The notes below the pieces were generated by a model. The model searched no databases. It saw only the letters and a list, made by a program, of their open reading frames with translations, and had not been told where the DNA came from. This document shows, one piece after another, positions 1 to 9,747 of a stretch of 64,000 bases of DNA. The translations under genes were made by a program, and so were the position numbers. The stretch is from Sphingomonas sp. 67-36 (GTDB lineage Bacteria; Pseudomonadota; Alphaproteobacteria; Sphingomonadales; Sphingomonadaceae), in the NCBI GenBank assembly GCA_001897375.1, contig MKSU01000004.1, forward strand, positions 1 through 64,000, given 5' to 3'. Numbering within the stretch: position 1 is the stretch's first letter; every line of letters begins with the position of its first letter.

Positions 1-344
1 CGCCGATGATCATGCGCGACACGGTGTTCACGCTGTCCGAAGGCGGCGACGAGGCGGCGATCCGCGCCTCGGTCGCGGCGATGGTGGCGAAGGTGCAAGC
101 CTATGTCCCCGGCTATCGCCTCAAGCAGGAGGTGCAGTTCGAGCGGTTCGGCGACAACGACCGGCTCAGGATCCCCGGCCTGGGCGAGTTCACCGGCGTC
201 AAGACCTCGATCTTCCTCGAGGTGGAGGGCGCGGGCGATTATCTGCCGAGCTATTCGGGCAACCTCGACATCATGACCGCGGCGGCCAAGGCAACCGGCG
301 AGTTGCTCGCCCGGCGCATCCTCGAACGGAGGGCGGCGGCATGA
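1..344 (+). CDS. dmpF: Acetaldehyde dehydrogenase (acylating), C-terminal part
   Basis: This is the last ~114 codons of a CoA-acylating acetaldehyde dehydrogenase; the gene starts before the window. The segment opens with PMIMRDTVF, a block typical of the MhpF/DmpF family, and continues through the C-terminal dimer/aldolase-contact region ([15 protein letters not shown]). The enzyme converts acetaldehyde to acetyl-CoA with NAD+ and normally channels acetaldehyde from the partner aldolase. That aldolase is the next gene, overlapping by ATGA. The NAD-binding fold and catalytic cysteine lie outside the window, so activity cannot be judged. Confidence 0.93.
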   Translation, partial: PMIMRDTVFTLSEGGDEAAIRASVAAMVAKVQAYVPGYRLKQEVQFERFGDNDRLRIPGLGEFTGVKTSIFLEVEGAGDYLPSYSGNLDIMTAAAKATGELLARRILERRAAA

Positions 345-1375
345 CGTTCGATGTGACCACGCAGAAGCTCTACATCCAGGACGTGACGCTGCGTGACGGG
401 ATGCACGCGATCCGTCACATGTATGGCCTCGATCACGTCCGCGCGATCGCCAGCGCGCTTGATGCGGCCGGGGTGGACGCGATCGAGGTGGCGCATGGCG
501 ACGGCCTCTCGGGCGCGAGCTTCAACTACGGCTTTGGCGCGCATACCGACTGGGAATGGCTCGAAGCGGTGGCCGAGGTGCTGACGCGCTCGGTGTTGAC
601 GACGCTGATCCTGCCCGGCGTCGGCACGGTGGAGGAACTGCGCCGCGCCTATGACCTCGGGGTGCGTTCGGTGCGCGTGGCGACGCATTGCACCGAGGCG
701 GACGTGTCGAAGCAGCATATCGGCCTCGCGCGCGATCTCGGCATGGACGTGTCGGGGTTCCTGATGATGAGCCATATGATCGAGCCGGAGGCGCTGGCGC
801 AGCAGGCGCTCCTCATGGAAAGCTATGGCGCGCACTGCGTGTACGTGACCGACAGCGGCGGGGCGCTCGACATGGACGGGGTGCGCGAGCGGCTGCGCGC
901 CTATGACAAGGTGCTCAGGCCCGAGACGCAGCGCGGGATGCACGCGCACCACAACCTCTCGCTCGGGGTGGCGAACTCGATCGTCGCGGCGCAGGAAGGC
1001 GCGATCCGCATCGACGCGAGCCTTGCGGGCATGGGCGCGGGCGCGGGCAACGCGCCGCTCGAGGTGTTCGTCGCCGCCGCCGACCGCAAGGGCTGGAACC
1101 ACGGCTGCGACGTGATGGCGCTGATGGACGCGGCGGAAGACCTCGTGCGTCCGCTGCAGGACCGCCCGGTGCGCGTCGACCGCGAGACGCTCGCGCTGGG
1201 ATACGCCGGGGTCTATTCCTCCTTCCTGCGCCATGCCGAGAAGGCCGCCGAGACCTACGACCTCGATACCCGCGCCATCCTCGTCGAACTCGGCAAACGC
1301 AAGATGGTCGGCGGTCAGGAGGATATGATCACCGATGTCGCGCTCGATATCGTGAAGCAGCGGGAGGAAGCATGA
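341..1375 (+). CDS. dmpG: 4-hydroxy-2-oxovalerate aldolase
   Basis: A 344-residue HMGL-like TIM-barrel aldolase that splits 4-hydroxy-2-oxovalerate into pyruvate and acetaldehyde. The N-terminal TLRDGMH motif gives the expected catalytic Arg18, Asp19 and His22. The metal-binding HAHHN motif is at residues 201-205. Length and motifs match DmpG/MhpE. The ATG overlaps the stop of the acetaldehyde dehydrogenase gene (ATGA), and its own stop overlaps the next start. This fits one transcript and a physical aldolase-dehydrogenase complex that channels acetaldehyde. Confidence 0.96.
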   Translation: MTFDVTTQKLYIQDVTLRDGMHAIRHMYGLDHVRAIASALDAAGVDAIEVAHGDGLSGASFNYGFGAHTDWEWLEAVAEVLTRSVLTTLILPGVGTVEELRRAYDLGVRSVRVATHCTEADVSKQHIGLARDLGMDVSGFLMMSHMIEPEALAQQALLMESYGAHCVYVTDSGGALDMDGVRERLRAYDKVLRPETQRGMHAHHNLSLGVANSIVAAQEGAIRIDASLAGMGAGAGNAPLEVFVAAADRKGWNHGCDVMALMDAAEDLVRPLQDRPVRVDRETLALGYAGVYSSFLRHAEKAAETYDLDTRAILVELGKRKMVGGQEDMITDVALDIVKQREEA

Positions 1376-2147
1376 CCGACATTGCCGCACTGGCCGCCAC
1401 GTTGGACGATGCCGCCGTGCGATCGAGCGCGATCGCCCAGCTTTCGCTCGACCATCCCGCGCTCGGCGTGGCCGACGCCTATCGCATCGCGCGGGCCGCG
1501 ATCGACCGGCGCCTTGCGCGCGGCGAGCGGATCGTCGGCATGAAGATGGGCTTCACCAGCCGCGCCAAGATGGCGCAGATGGGCGTGGATGACCTGATCT
1601 GGGGCTGGCTGACCGACGCGATGATGCTCGCCGATGGTGGTAGCGCGCCTGCCGCGCGCTTCATCCACCCGCGCGTCGAGCCGGAACTGGCGGTGCGGCT
1701 CAAGGCCCCGCTCGCAGGGAATGTCACCGCGCTGGAGGCGTGGGCGGCGGTGGAGGCGGTCGCGCCCGCGCTGGAGATCATCGACAGCCGCTATCGCGAC
1801 TTCCGCTTCTCGCTGGCGGACGTGGTGGCGGACAATGCCTCCTCCTCCGCCTTCGTGGTCGGCGGGTGGCAAAGGGCCGACATCGACATCGCCAATCTCG
1901 GCATGGTGATGAGCATCGACGGCGCGCCGGCGCAGTTCGGATCGAGCGCCGCGATCCTCGGCCATCCGCAGCGCTCGCTGGTCGCCGCCGCGCGGCTGGC
2001 GGGGGAGGCGGGCTTCACGCTGGAGGCGGGGTGGACGGTGCTGCTCGGCTCGGCCACCCCGGCGGAGGCGATCGGCGCGGGCAATCGCGTGCGGCTGGAA
2101 ACGGAAGGCATGGCGACGGTGGATATCGCGCTGACCGGAGCAACGGC

Positions 2148-2151
<4 letters not shown>
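1372..2151 (+). CDS. dmpH: 4-oxalocrotonate decarboxylase
   Basis: A 259-residue member of the fumarylacetoacetase-like hydratase/decarboxylase family. The block [17 protein letters not shown], followed by WGWLTDAM, resembles XylI/DmpH decarboxylases more than the sister 2-oxopent-4-enoate hydratases. [10 protein letters not shown] and EIIDSRY carry the acidic metal ligands. The expected reaction is 2-oxo-3-hexenedioate to 2-oxopent-4-enoate plus CO2, with Mg2+. It sits between the aldolase and the aminomuconate deaminase, exactly where the 3-hydroxyanthranilate pathway needs it. The hydratase for the next step is not in the window and probably lies upstream. A hydratase identity is the main alternative. 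Confidence 0.88.
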
Positions 2152-3121
<970 letters not shown>

Positions 3122-3203
3122 GTCGTTCTTCCCGCACTATTTCCAGCGTCGCCGGGGCAGGGCTCCGGCGGCGTTTCGCGCGTCGTGCCGGTGTGCGGGG
3201 CGA

Positions 3204-3223
3204 GTATGACAATTTCGTTATAC
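3204..3223. promoter_or_regulatory. Imperfect inverted repeat upstream of TonB receptor
   Basis: In the 192-base gap between nbaC and the TBDR gene, GTATGAC and GTTATAC form a near-perfect inverted repeat (one mismatch) around a 6-base AT-rich spacer. It lies ~90 bases before the receptor start. This is the usual look of a dimeric repressor or activator site. The cognate regulator is unknown. The rest of this gap shows no gene. Confidence 0.35.
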
Positions 3224-3313
3224 CAGCGATTCGATCTATTATTTGCTGATAATAGGCTGGTCTTTCAGATTCCACTCAGGCTTTGCGGACCAATGCGGGG
3301 TCGGGGAGGGATT

Positions 3314-5587
3314 ATGAAGGAACAGAGGACGCGATCGATGTGGCTGGTGTCCACCGCGATCATCTCGGGACTTGGCACGCTCGCCGCGACGCCGGCGTGG
3401 GCCGAGGATCAGCCGGCGGCCGCGCAGGCGCAGGCCGACGATGCTACGGCGGCGAAACAGGGGCAGGTGAGCGACATCATCGTCACCGCGACGCGGCGCG
3501 AGGAAAGCGCGCAGCGCGTGCCGGTCGCGATCACCGCGCTCTCCGCCGCCGATCTCCAGGCGCGCGGCATCCAGAACACCGACGACCTGAAATTCCAGGT
3601 GCCGGGCCTGCAGATCTATTCGACGCAGGTCGGCATAACCAATTACACGATTCGCGGCCTCGGCAACGCCAACAATAGGTCGGCGACGGCGGACGGCGCG
3701 GTCGGGGTGTTCGTCAACGAGGCCTATATCGGCCGGCCGTTCCTCGTGAACACCGACTTCATGGACATGGAGCGCGTCGAGGTGCTGCGCGGACCGCAGG
3801 GTACGTTGTTCGGCCGCAACACGATCGGCGGCGCGATCTCCTTCTACAGCACCAAGCCCGGGCCGGAGACGCGCGCGGGCGGCGAAGTGACGGTCGGCAA
3901 TTACAACCAGCGCGACGCCGGCGGCTACATCTCCGGCCAGATCACCGACAACGTCTATGCGAAGGTGGCGGTGACGACCCGCAACCATGACGGTTACGAC
4001 TATAACACCACCACCCATACGCCGATCGACGACCAGCGCATGACCGGGGTGAGCGCCGCGCTGCGTTTCACGCCCACGAGCAATCTGGATATCACGCTGA
4101 ATGTCGACACGACCGTCCGGCGCGGCACCGGATCGTGGTGGGTCACCTGGGTGCGCGGGCCTTATTCGGGCGCGCCCTATGCCGATCCGCGCGTAGGCAA
4201 CGGCGCGAACGACAATGGCTTCGGCAATATCAACAATTCGGGCGGCAGCCTGAACATCAGTTGGACGACGCCGATCGGCGACTTCACGTCGGTCACCGGC
4301 TATCGCTACGGCACGCTGGATTCGCGCTCGCCCAGCACCGGCACCATGCCGGCGCCTCCGGGGCCGCCGGCCGCCGGTTCCGCATTGAGCAACATCCTGT
4401 TCACGCAGGAGGACGATTACCGCACGCGGCAATATTCGCAAGAATTCCGCTTGGCTTCCAACGCGGATTCGCCGCTGAAATGGTTGCTGGGCGCTTATTA
4501 TTTCCATGAGAAATCCGATCATACCGCGATCGTCGATTTCCAGTTCAATAACTATTATGGCTATTCTGGGCGGTCCCGTTATGACTCGACCGGGACGACC
4601 GACGCCTTCGCGCTGTTCGGCAATGTCAGCTACAATCTGACGGAGAAGCTGAAAGTCCAGGCGGGTATCCGCTGGAGCAGCGACCACAAGGAATCCATCG
4701 AAACCGTGTCCGGCAAGAGCTATGGCGCGGGGTTCAAGATCAACGGCGTTCCGGCGCCGGACGGATGGACCGGCAGCGGAGCGAAGACCTTCCAGGCGGC
4801 GACGCCCAGCTTCACCGTCAATTATCAGGCGACGCCGACGGTGTTCCTCTACGCAACCGTGTCGAAGGGCTTCAAGAGCGGCGGCTTCAACGACGTCTCG
4901 GACGAAAAATTCGCGGCGCAGACGCCTTATCTGCCGGAAAAGGTGTGGAATTACGAGGCGGGCTTCAAGGCCGATCTGTTCGATCACCACGCGCGCCTGA
5001 ATGTCTCCGCCTTCCGGCTCGACTATACCAACCTTCAGGTATCGGAAGTTGTGCCGGCTTTTGAGGGCGGGCCTAATCTCGTCGTCATCGCCAATGCCGG
5101 CAAGACCCACAACCAGGGCATAGAGACGGAGTTCCAAGTCTATCCGGTCAGCAACCTCCAGTTCTACGGCAATTTCAGTTATCAGGATTCGAAGGTCGAC
5201 CAGCTTTCGATGGTCGTGAGCGGGGTGACGCTCAACCAGGCCGGCAACAAGCTGCCGCTGGTGCCGAAGACCAAGTGGATGCTGGGCGGCGCCTATACCT
5301 TCCCGCTGGGCGATGCGATCGACACCACGTTGCGCGGCGCCTACAGCAAGACAGCTTCCTATTACGGCTATATCACCAACAACCCGCTGGAACTGGTGCC
5401 GGCGCAATCAGACTTGACGGCCTCCATCCTGTTCCAGCCGCGCGACAGCCACTGGAACGTCGAACTATGGGGCAAGAATCTGGAAAACAAGCTCAATATC
5501 TCGCAGATGTTCCAGATCTTCGGTGCTTCCTATGCCAAGCTCGGGGTGCCGCGCACCTGGGGCTTGACGGTGCGCTACAAATATTAA
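3314..5587 (+). CDS. TonB-dependent outer-membrane receptor
   Basis: A 757-residue receptor with a signal peptide (cleavage likely after TPAWA, residue ~28). A TonB-box/plug entry DIIVTATRREES follows, then the plug block RVEVLRGPQGTLFGRN, and a 22-strand barrel ending in an aromatic-rich C-terminus (TVRYKY). The ATG at 3314 was chosen because of the strong GGGAGG seven bases upstream and the signal peptide directly after it. It resembles the many sphingomonad receptors for organic substrates rather than classic siderophore receptors; the ligand cannot be read from sequence. It heads a same-strand series with an amidohydrolase, a beta-propeller protein, a lipoprotein and a symporter. Confidence 0.93.
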   Translation: MKEQRTRSMWLVSTAIISGLGTLAATPAWAEDQPAAAQAQADDATAAKQGQVSDIIVTATRREESAQRVPVAITALSAADLQARGIQNTDDLKFQVPGLQIYSTQVGITNYTIRGLGNANNRSATADGAVGVFVNEAYIGRPFLVNTDFMDMERVEVLRGPQGTLFGRNTIGGAISFYSTKPGPETRAGGEVTVGNYNQRDAGGYISGQITDNVYAKVAVTTRNHDGYDYNTTTHTPIDDQRMTGVSAALRFTPTSNLDITLNVDTTVRRGTGSWWVTWVRGPYSGAPYADPRVGNGANDNGFGNINNSGGSLNISWTTPIGDFTSVTGYRYGTLDSRSPSTGTMPAPPGPPAAGSALSNILFTQEDDYRTRQYSQEFRLASNADSPLKWLLGAYYFHEKSDHTAIVDFQFNNYYGYSGRSRYDSTGTTDAFALFGNVSYNLTEKLKVQAGIRWSSDHKESIETVSGKSYGAGFKINGVPAPDGWTGSGAKTFQAATPSFTVNYQATPTVFLYATVSKGFKSGGFNDVSDEKFAAQTPYLPEKVWNYEAGFKADLFDHHARLNVSAFRLDYTNLQVSEVVPAFEGGPNLVVIANAGKTHNQGIETEFQVYPVSNLQFYGNFSYQDSKVDQLSMVVSGVTLNQAGNKLPLVPKTKWMLGGAYTFPLGDAIDTTLRGAYSKTASYYGYITNNPLELVPAQSDLTASILFQPRDSHWNVELWGKNLENKLNISQMFQIFGASYAKLGVPRTWGLTVRYKY

Positions 5588-5592
5588 GCGGG

Positions 5593-5623
5593 CGCGGGCG
5601 CTTCCCGGCGGGGGGCGCCCGCG
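5593..5623 (+). terminator. GC-rich stem-loop after the TBDR gene
   Basis: CGCGGGCGC and GCGCCCGCG form a perfect 9-bp stem with a 13-base loop directly after the receptor stop codon. No T-run follows, and the amidohydrolase starts 23 bases later. It may therefore stabilise or attenuate the message rather than end it fully. Confidence 0.4.
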
Positions 5624-5646
5624 TGACGCCGGACAGGGAGGAAGGA

Positions 5647-7011
5647 ATGCCGACCGGCCGATTCCATATGAGTTTCGCGGGTGTCGCCTGCGCCGCCCTC
5701 ATCGCGTTGCTGCCGGGCCAGCGGGCGATAGCGCAAGCGCCCGTCGCCGCGGATACCATCATCCACGCCGGCCATCTGATCGACGGCGTTTCCCGAACCG
5801 TGCGGGACAAGGTGTCGATCGTCATCCGTGACGGCCGCATCCTCGCGGTCCAGCCCGGTTTCGCGGAAGCGCCGGGCGCGACCGTGATCGATCTTTCCGA
5901 CGCGACGGTGCTGCCGGGGTTGATCGACGCGCACGTCCACCTCACCGAAACCGGCGGTGGCGGCAACCGCATCGCGAAGAGCGTGACGATGACGCCGGTC
6001 GACATGGTGTTGCGGGCGGTTCCCGAAGCCAGGCGCGAACTGGAGGCGGGGTTCACCTCGGTGCGCAACCTGATGGCCCCCGCGGGGATCGACATCGCGC
6101 TCAGGGAGGCGATCGACGAGGGCGTGATACCGGGGCCGCGCATGTGGGTCTCGGGCATGGCGCTGAGCGCGACCGGAGGACACGCCGATCCCGCGGACGG
6201 GCTGATCCCCGAGCTGGCGCGCGCGGACATGACCGGCGCGTTCGAGCGCGAGGCGGTGATCGACGGGCCGGACGCCGCCCGCCGCGCCGTGCGCGTGCAG
6301 CATATGCGCGGCGCGAACGTCATCAAGCTGATGGCAAGCGGCGGGGTGATCAGCCTCGGCGACGATCCGAACGCGCAACTGATGGACGACGACGAGATCG
6401 CGGCCGCCGTCCATGCCGCGCACGAACTCGGCATGAAGGTGGCGGTCCATGCGCACGGCAAGCGGGCGATCGATGCGGCGACCCGGCTGGGCGTCGATTC
6501 GATCGAGCACGGCAGCTTCGCCGATGCGGAAAGCTATGCCCTGATGAAGGCGCATGGCACCTATCTCGTGCCGACGCTGCTGGCCGGTGTCGCCGGCGTG
6601 GAGTTCATGGACAGCCATCCGGGGGTGTTCGAGCCGGGCAGCGTCGCCAAGGCGAAGGCGGTGGCCCCGGTGATGGTGCATAATCTCGCCGCGGCCTATC
6701 GCGCGGGGGTGAAGATCGCCTTCGGCACGGACATGGGGCCGCACGGCTCCAATCAGGCGCGAGAATTCCAGATCATGGTGCAGCAGGCCGGCATGGCCCC
6801 GATCGACGCCATCATGGCGGCGACGGGCAACGCCGCCGACCTGCTCGGCGCGGCGGGGGATATCGGGTCGGTCCGCGCCGGAAGATATGCCGACATCGTC
6901 GCCGTCCGCGGCGATCCGCTCGCGGATATCAGCCTGCTGCGGCACATCGGTTTCGTGATGAAGGGCGGTGTGGTCGTGGTCGACCGGCGCCAGGGAAAGG
7001 TAGTTGAATGA
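5647..7011 (+). CDS. Secreted metal-dependent amidohydrolase
   Basis: A 454-residue exported member of the amidohydrolase superfamily, of the imidazolonepropionase/Xaa-Pro dipeptidase-like branch. It has a signal peptide ending near residue 30 (AIAQ). The binuclear metal site is readable: His96-x-His98 (DAHVHLT), a putative carboxylated Lys227 (VIKLMASGG), His268/His270, His288 (SIEHGS) and Asp362 (FGTDMG). Relatives cleave dipeptides or N-acyl amino acids, so the substrate is probably an amide or peptide-like compound taken up by the adjacent TBDR. Start 5647 follows GGGAGGAAGG; a second ATG at 5668 is possible. The stop overlaps the next gene (ATGA). Confidence 0.88.
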   Translation: MPTGRFHMSFAGVACAALIALLPGQRAIAQAPVAADTIIHAGHLIDGVSRTVRDKVSIVIRDGRILAVQPGFAEAPGATVIDLSDATVLPGLIDAHVHLTETGGGGNRIAKSVTMTPVDMVLRAVPEARRELEAGFTSVRNLMAPAGIDIALREAIDEGVIPGPRMWVSGMALSATGGHADPADGLIPELARADMTGAFEREAVIDGPDAARRAVRVQHMRGANVIKLMASGGVISLGDDPNAQLMDDDEIAAAVHAAHELGMKVAVHAHGKRAIDAATRLGVDSIEHGSFADAESYALMKAHGTYLVPTLLAGVAGVEFMDSHPGVFEPGSVAKAKAVAPVMVHNLAAAYRAGVKIAFGTDMGPHGSNQAREFQIMVQQAGMAPIDAIMAATGNAADLLGAAGDIGSVRAGRYADIVAVRGDPLADISLLRHIGFVMKGGVVVVDRRQGKVVE

Positions 7012-8795
7012 GCAAGCGTCCGATCTGGTTGTGTGGCATCGCGGGAGCGTTGCTCGTCACCGCGCAGGCAGGGTTCTGCCAGTCGGAGGCGAGCCGGTCC
7101 GGGGCGAAAGAGACGGCGGGCGCACCCGCCGCCACGCCCGGCGCGCCGGGACCGGAGATCAAGGACCCGTGGCTCGCCGAATGGCTGCGCCTCACCCCCG
7201 ATCGCAAGCCCAGGCCGCTGGTCGCCGGCCGCGACTACGGGATGGACGAGAAGACCGGCCAGTTCGTCTGGCCCAAGGCGACGCCCGAGGTGCATGAGGG
7301 CCAGCCCTTCCCCGGCGAGCTGAAGACGTGGGACCAGAAAAGCTACGCCAAGAACGTCGATGTGCTCGGTTTCTATCCGGGGGTGGATTCGCCGTTCCAT
7401 GCCTGGGCGAACATCGCCGATTTCGGCGGCAAGCGCTATCTCTACATCCACGATCGCGATTATCTGCGCATCCTCGACGTGACCGATCCGCGGCACGGCA
7501 AGATCGTCTATTCGAAGGGCGCGGTGTGGGGGCCGAAGGGTGGCAGCGAGAAGTTCGACGCCAACAACGTGCACGATTACCTCGGCGGCGCGACGATCGT
7601 GTGGAGCGCGAAGCTCGGCAAGCCGATCATCGTCGCCTCGTTCGAGATCGGCCGCTACGGCCTGATGACCGAGAAGATGGAGCAGCCCGACAAGGTCGCG
7701 GCGCAGCGCCATTACAATTCGCTCAAGGGCTTCAGGGTGTTCGCGATGGACGGGCCGCTGCCGAGCCAGTGGCGGCTGATCGCGACGCGCACCACCGACT
7801 ACAAGCATCCCGATGCGCCGATCGGTCAGCAGCAAGGCTCCGGCTCGCTCGATTCGCCCGAATATTATGGCGGGAAATATATGATCCTGTCGTCCGCGCC
7901 GGACGATTCCTATGCGTTGACCGAATATCCCAACTATCTCTATTCGCCCGGTTATCAGGTGTGGGACATGTCCGATCCCGCCGACCCGAAATTCGTGTCG
8001 CAGATCGCGGTGCCCGGCCAGATCATGGGCAACAAGGAACATGAGAACGCCTATCTGATGAACCCGCGCGCGGGCAATCGCACCTCGTGGATGGGCTCGC
8101 GAATGCCGATCTTCCTGCCGAAGCCGCTGGAGGACGGCGGCAAGATCGGGTTCGGCGCGATGGGCGGGCTGGGGCTGTGGTCGTTCGACCTGTCCGACCC
8201 GGCCAATCCGCGCATCCTCGGCAACGTCAACACGCCGCCGGCCTTCGCGGGCACGGAGTTCGATAACGCCGACGTCAGCCAGTACGAGCGCACCGGCTAT
8301 GTCCTGACCAGCGGCTATCCGATGAACCGCGACTGCTACGAGCCGTACAAGGACATCTTCGTCGTGGACGCGCGCGATCCGGCGCATCTGAAGGTGGCGG
8401 GCAAGCTGCCGCAGCCGCAGGCGCCGGAAGGCGCGCCGTTCACCCATTTCTGCCAGCGCGGCGGCAATTTCGGGCCGAAGCGCTCCAATTCGATCGGCCA
8501 GCCGGGGACGTGGCGGCAGGGGATCATCCCTTATTCCTTCTACAACGCCGGCGTGCAATTGTTCGACGTCAGCAACCCGGCCGATCCCAAGATCGCGGGC
8601 TATTATGTCCCGCGCCTCGCCAACACGACGGAACTGCCGGAATATACGCTCGGCAAGGGCGTGCTGGCGATCTTCACCGAATATGACCGCAACATCATCT
8701 GGGCCTTCACCGAGAATGGCGCCTATGCGCTTTCCTCGCCCTTGCTCGGCGCGCCCGTGCTGAAGGCGCCGGCCAAGGCGTGGCCGCCGCGCTGA
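7008..8795 (+). CDS. Secreted LVIVD-repeat beta-propeller protein
   Basis: A 595-residue protein with a signal peptide. It contains repeated blade motifs of the LVIVD type: YLRILDVTDPRH, YQVWDMSDPADPKFV, LWSFDLSDPANPRIL, IFVVDARDPAHLKV and VQLFDVSNPADPKIA. This suggests a periplasmic or surface beta-propeller. No catalytic residues can be assigned; such proteins are usually thought to bind ligands or partners. It overlaps the amidohydrolase gene by ATGA, implying translational coupling and a joint role. The function is unknown. Confidence 0.8.
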   Translation: MSKRPIWLCGIAGALLVTAQAGFCQSEASRSGAKETAGAPAATPGAPGPEIKDPWLAEWLRLTPDRKPRPLVAGRDYGMDEKTGQFVWPKATPEVHEGQPFPGELKTWDQKSYAKNVDVLGFYPGVDSPFHAWANIADFGGKRYLYIHDRDYLRILDVTDPRHGKIVYSKGAVWGPKGGSEKFDANNVHDYLGGATIVWSAKLGKPIIVASFEIGRYGLMTEKMEQPDKVAAQRHYNSLKGFRVFAMDGPLPSQWRLIATRTTDYKHPDAPIGQQQGSGSLDSPEYYGGKYMILSSAPDDSYALTEYPNYLYSPGYQVWDMSDPADPKFVSQIAVPGQIMGNKEHENAYLMNPRAGNRTSWMGSRMPIFLPKPLEDGGKIGFGAMGGLGLWSFDLSDPANPRILGNVNTPPAFAGTEFDNADVSQYERTGYVLTSGYPMNRDCYEPYKDIFVVDARDPAHLKVAGKLPQPQAPEGAPFTHFCQRGGNFGPKRSNSIGQPGTWRQGIIPYSFYNAGVQLFDVSNPADPKIAGYYVPRLANTTELPEYTLGKGVLAIFTEYDRNIIWAFTENGAYALSSPLLGAPVLKAPAKAWPPR

Positions 8796-8829
8796 TCCCG
8801 GCGCGATTTCCAGCGAAAGGAAGATACGG

Positions 8830-9735
8830 ATGCGTTCACCGATTGTCGCGGCGGCCCTGCTGGCCGTCGCCGGCTGCTCCGTGCAGCAGGCGAAGCAGGC
8901 GCCCGAAACGCCGAAAGCCGAGCCGGCCAATATCCTCCACATCAGCCGGGGCGGCATCGCCTATCCCGATGGCGACGAGGTCAAGCGGCATTGGTCGAAC
9001 TATACGATCAACCTGATCGATGGCAGCCAGGCCTATGGCTGGACATCGGAGGACAAGGCGGCGCTGCCGCACGATCTGTTCTTCGAGCTGGCCGGGAACG
9101 GCAGGATCACCGGCTTCGCGCTCGATTCGACCTTCGCGCCGGTCCGGCGGGAGGATGGCAGCGCCTCGAACAGCCCGTCGGGATCGCCGGTGCGCCATTT
9201 CGCCCTGTGGGGGTCCACCGTGTCGCGCAACGGCCCGTGGACGAAACTCTATCAGGGTGAGGCGAAGGCCGACCAGCGCACCGCCTTCACGCTCGATCGC
9301 CCGGCGGAGGCGCGGTGGCTGAAGCTAACCGTCAACGATAGCTGGGCCGGCGGCGCGCCGGTGCGTCTCTCCGAATTCGAGGTGATGGGCGAGCTGGCGG
9401 CGAAGGACGGCGGGGCGGTGCCCGACGTAACCGGCTATTACATGCACGAATATGGCCCGATCGTGCTGCGGCAGGACGGCCATCTGATCCACGGCTGCTA
9501 CAATAATGGTGACGGGCAGCTCGAAGGGATGATCCTCGGCCGCGTGATGCGGCTGGCGTGGTACATGCCGAAGGAAAAGAGCATCGGCATGGCGACGCTG
9601 GTGGCGGACGGGAACCAGCTCTACGGCTTCTGGTATCGCGATCAGGATCGCATGGGCAGCCCGTGGAACGCCGTGAAGGTGCCGGATTCCGACAAGTCGG
9701 ATCGCGGGCCTTGCGGTTCGCTGCTTCCTCGCTAA
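8830..9735 (+). CDS. Lipoprotein with discoidin-like domain
   Basis: A 301-residue protein with a lipoprotein signal (lipobox AVAGC, Cys at ~16). The central ~150 residues have the layout of an F5/8 type C (discoidin) or NPCBM-like jelly roll: GRITGFALDSTF, FALWGSTVSRNGPWTKLY, ARWLKLTVND and RLSEFEVMGE. The final ~100 residues form another beta-rich segment. It is preceded by AAGGAAG and follows the propeller gene by 34 bases. A role in binding ligand or glycan at the membrane surface is inference only. Confidence 0.72.
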   Translation: MRSPIVAAALLAVAGCSVQQAKQAPETPKAEPANILHISRGGIAYPDGDEVKRHWSNYTINLIDGSQAYGWTSEDKAALPHDLFFELAGNGRITGFALDSTFAPVRREDGSASNSPSGSPVRHFALWGSTVSRNGPWTKLYQGEAKADQRTAFTLDRPAEARWLKLTVNDSWAGGAPVRLSEFEVMGELAAKDGGAVPDVTGYYMHEYGPIVLRQDGHLIHGCYNNGDGQLEGMILGRVMRLAWYMPKEKSIGMATLVADGNQLYGFWYRDQDRMGSPWNAVKVPDSDKSDRGPCGSLLPR

Positions 9736-9747
9736 GCGGGCGCGGAC

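Noticed and set aside
3239-5407. Long open frame on the minus strand opposite the first TBDR gene
   Set aside because: Its translation is rich in Arg, His and Ala with no domain, RBS or hydrophobic pattern. It is a GC-rich shadow of the receptor gene. Similar frames opposite the RND pump (28989-31391) and others were rejected for the same reason.
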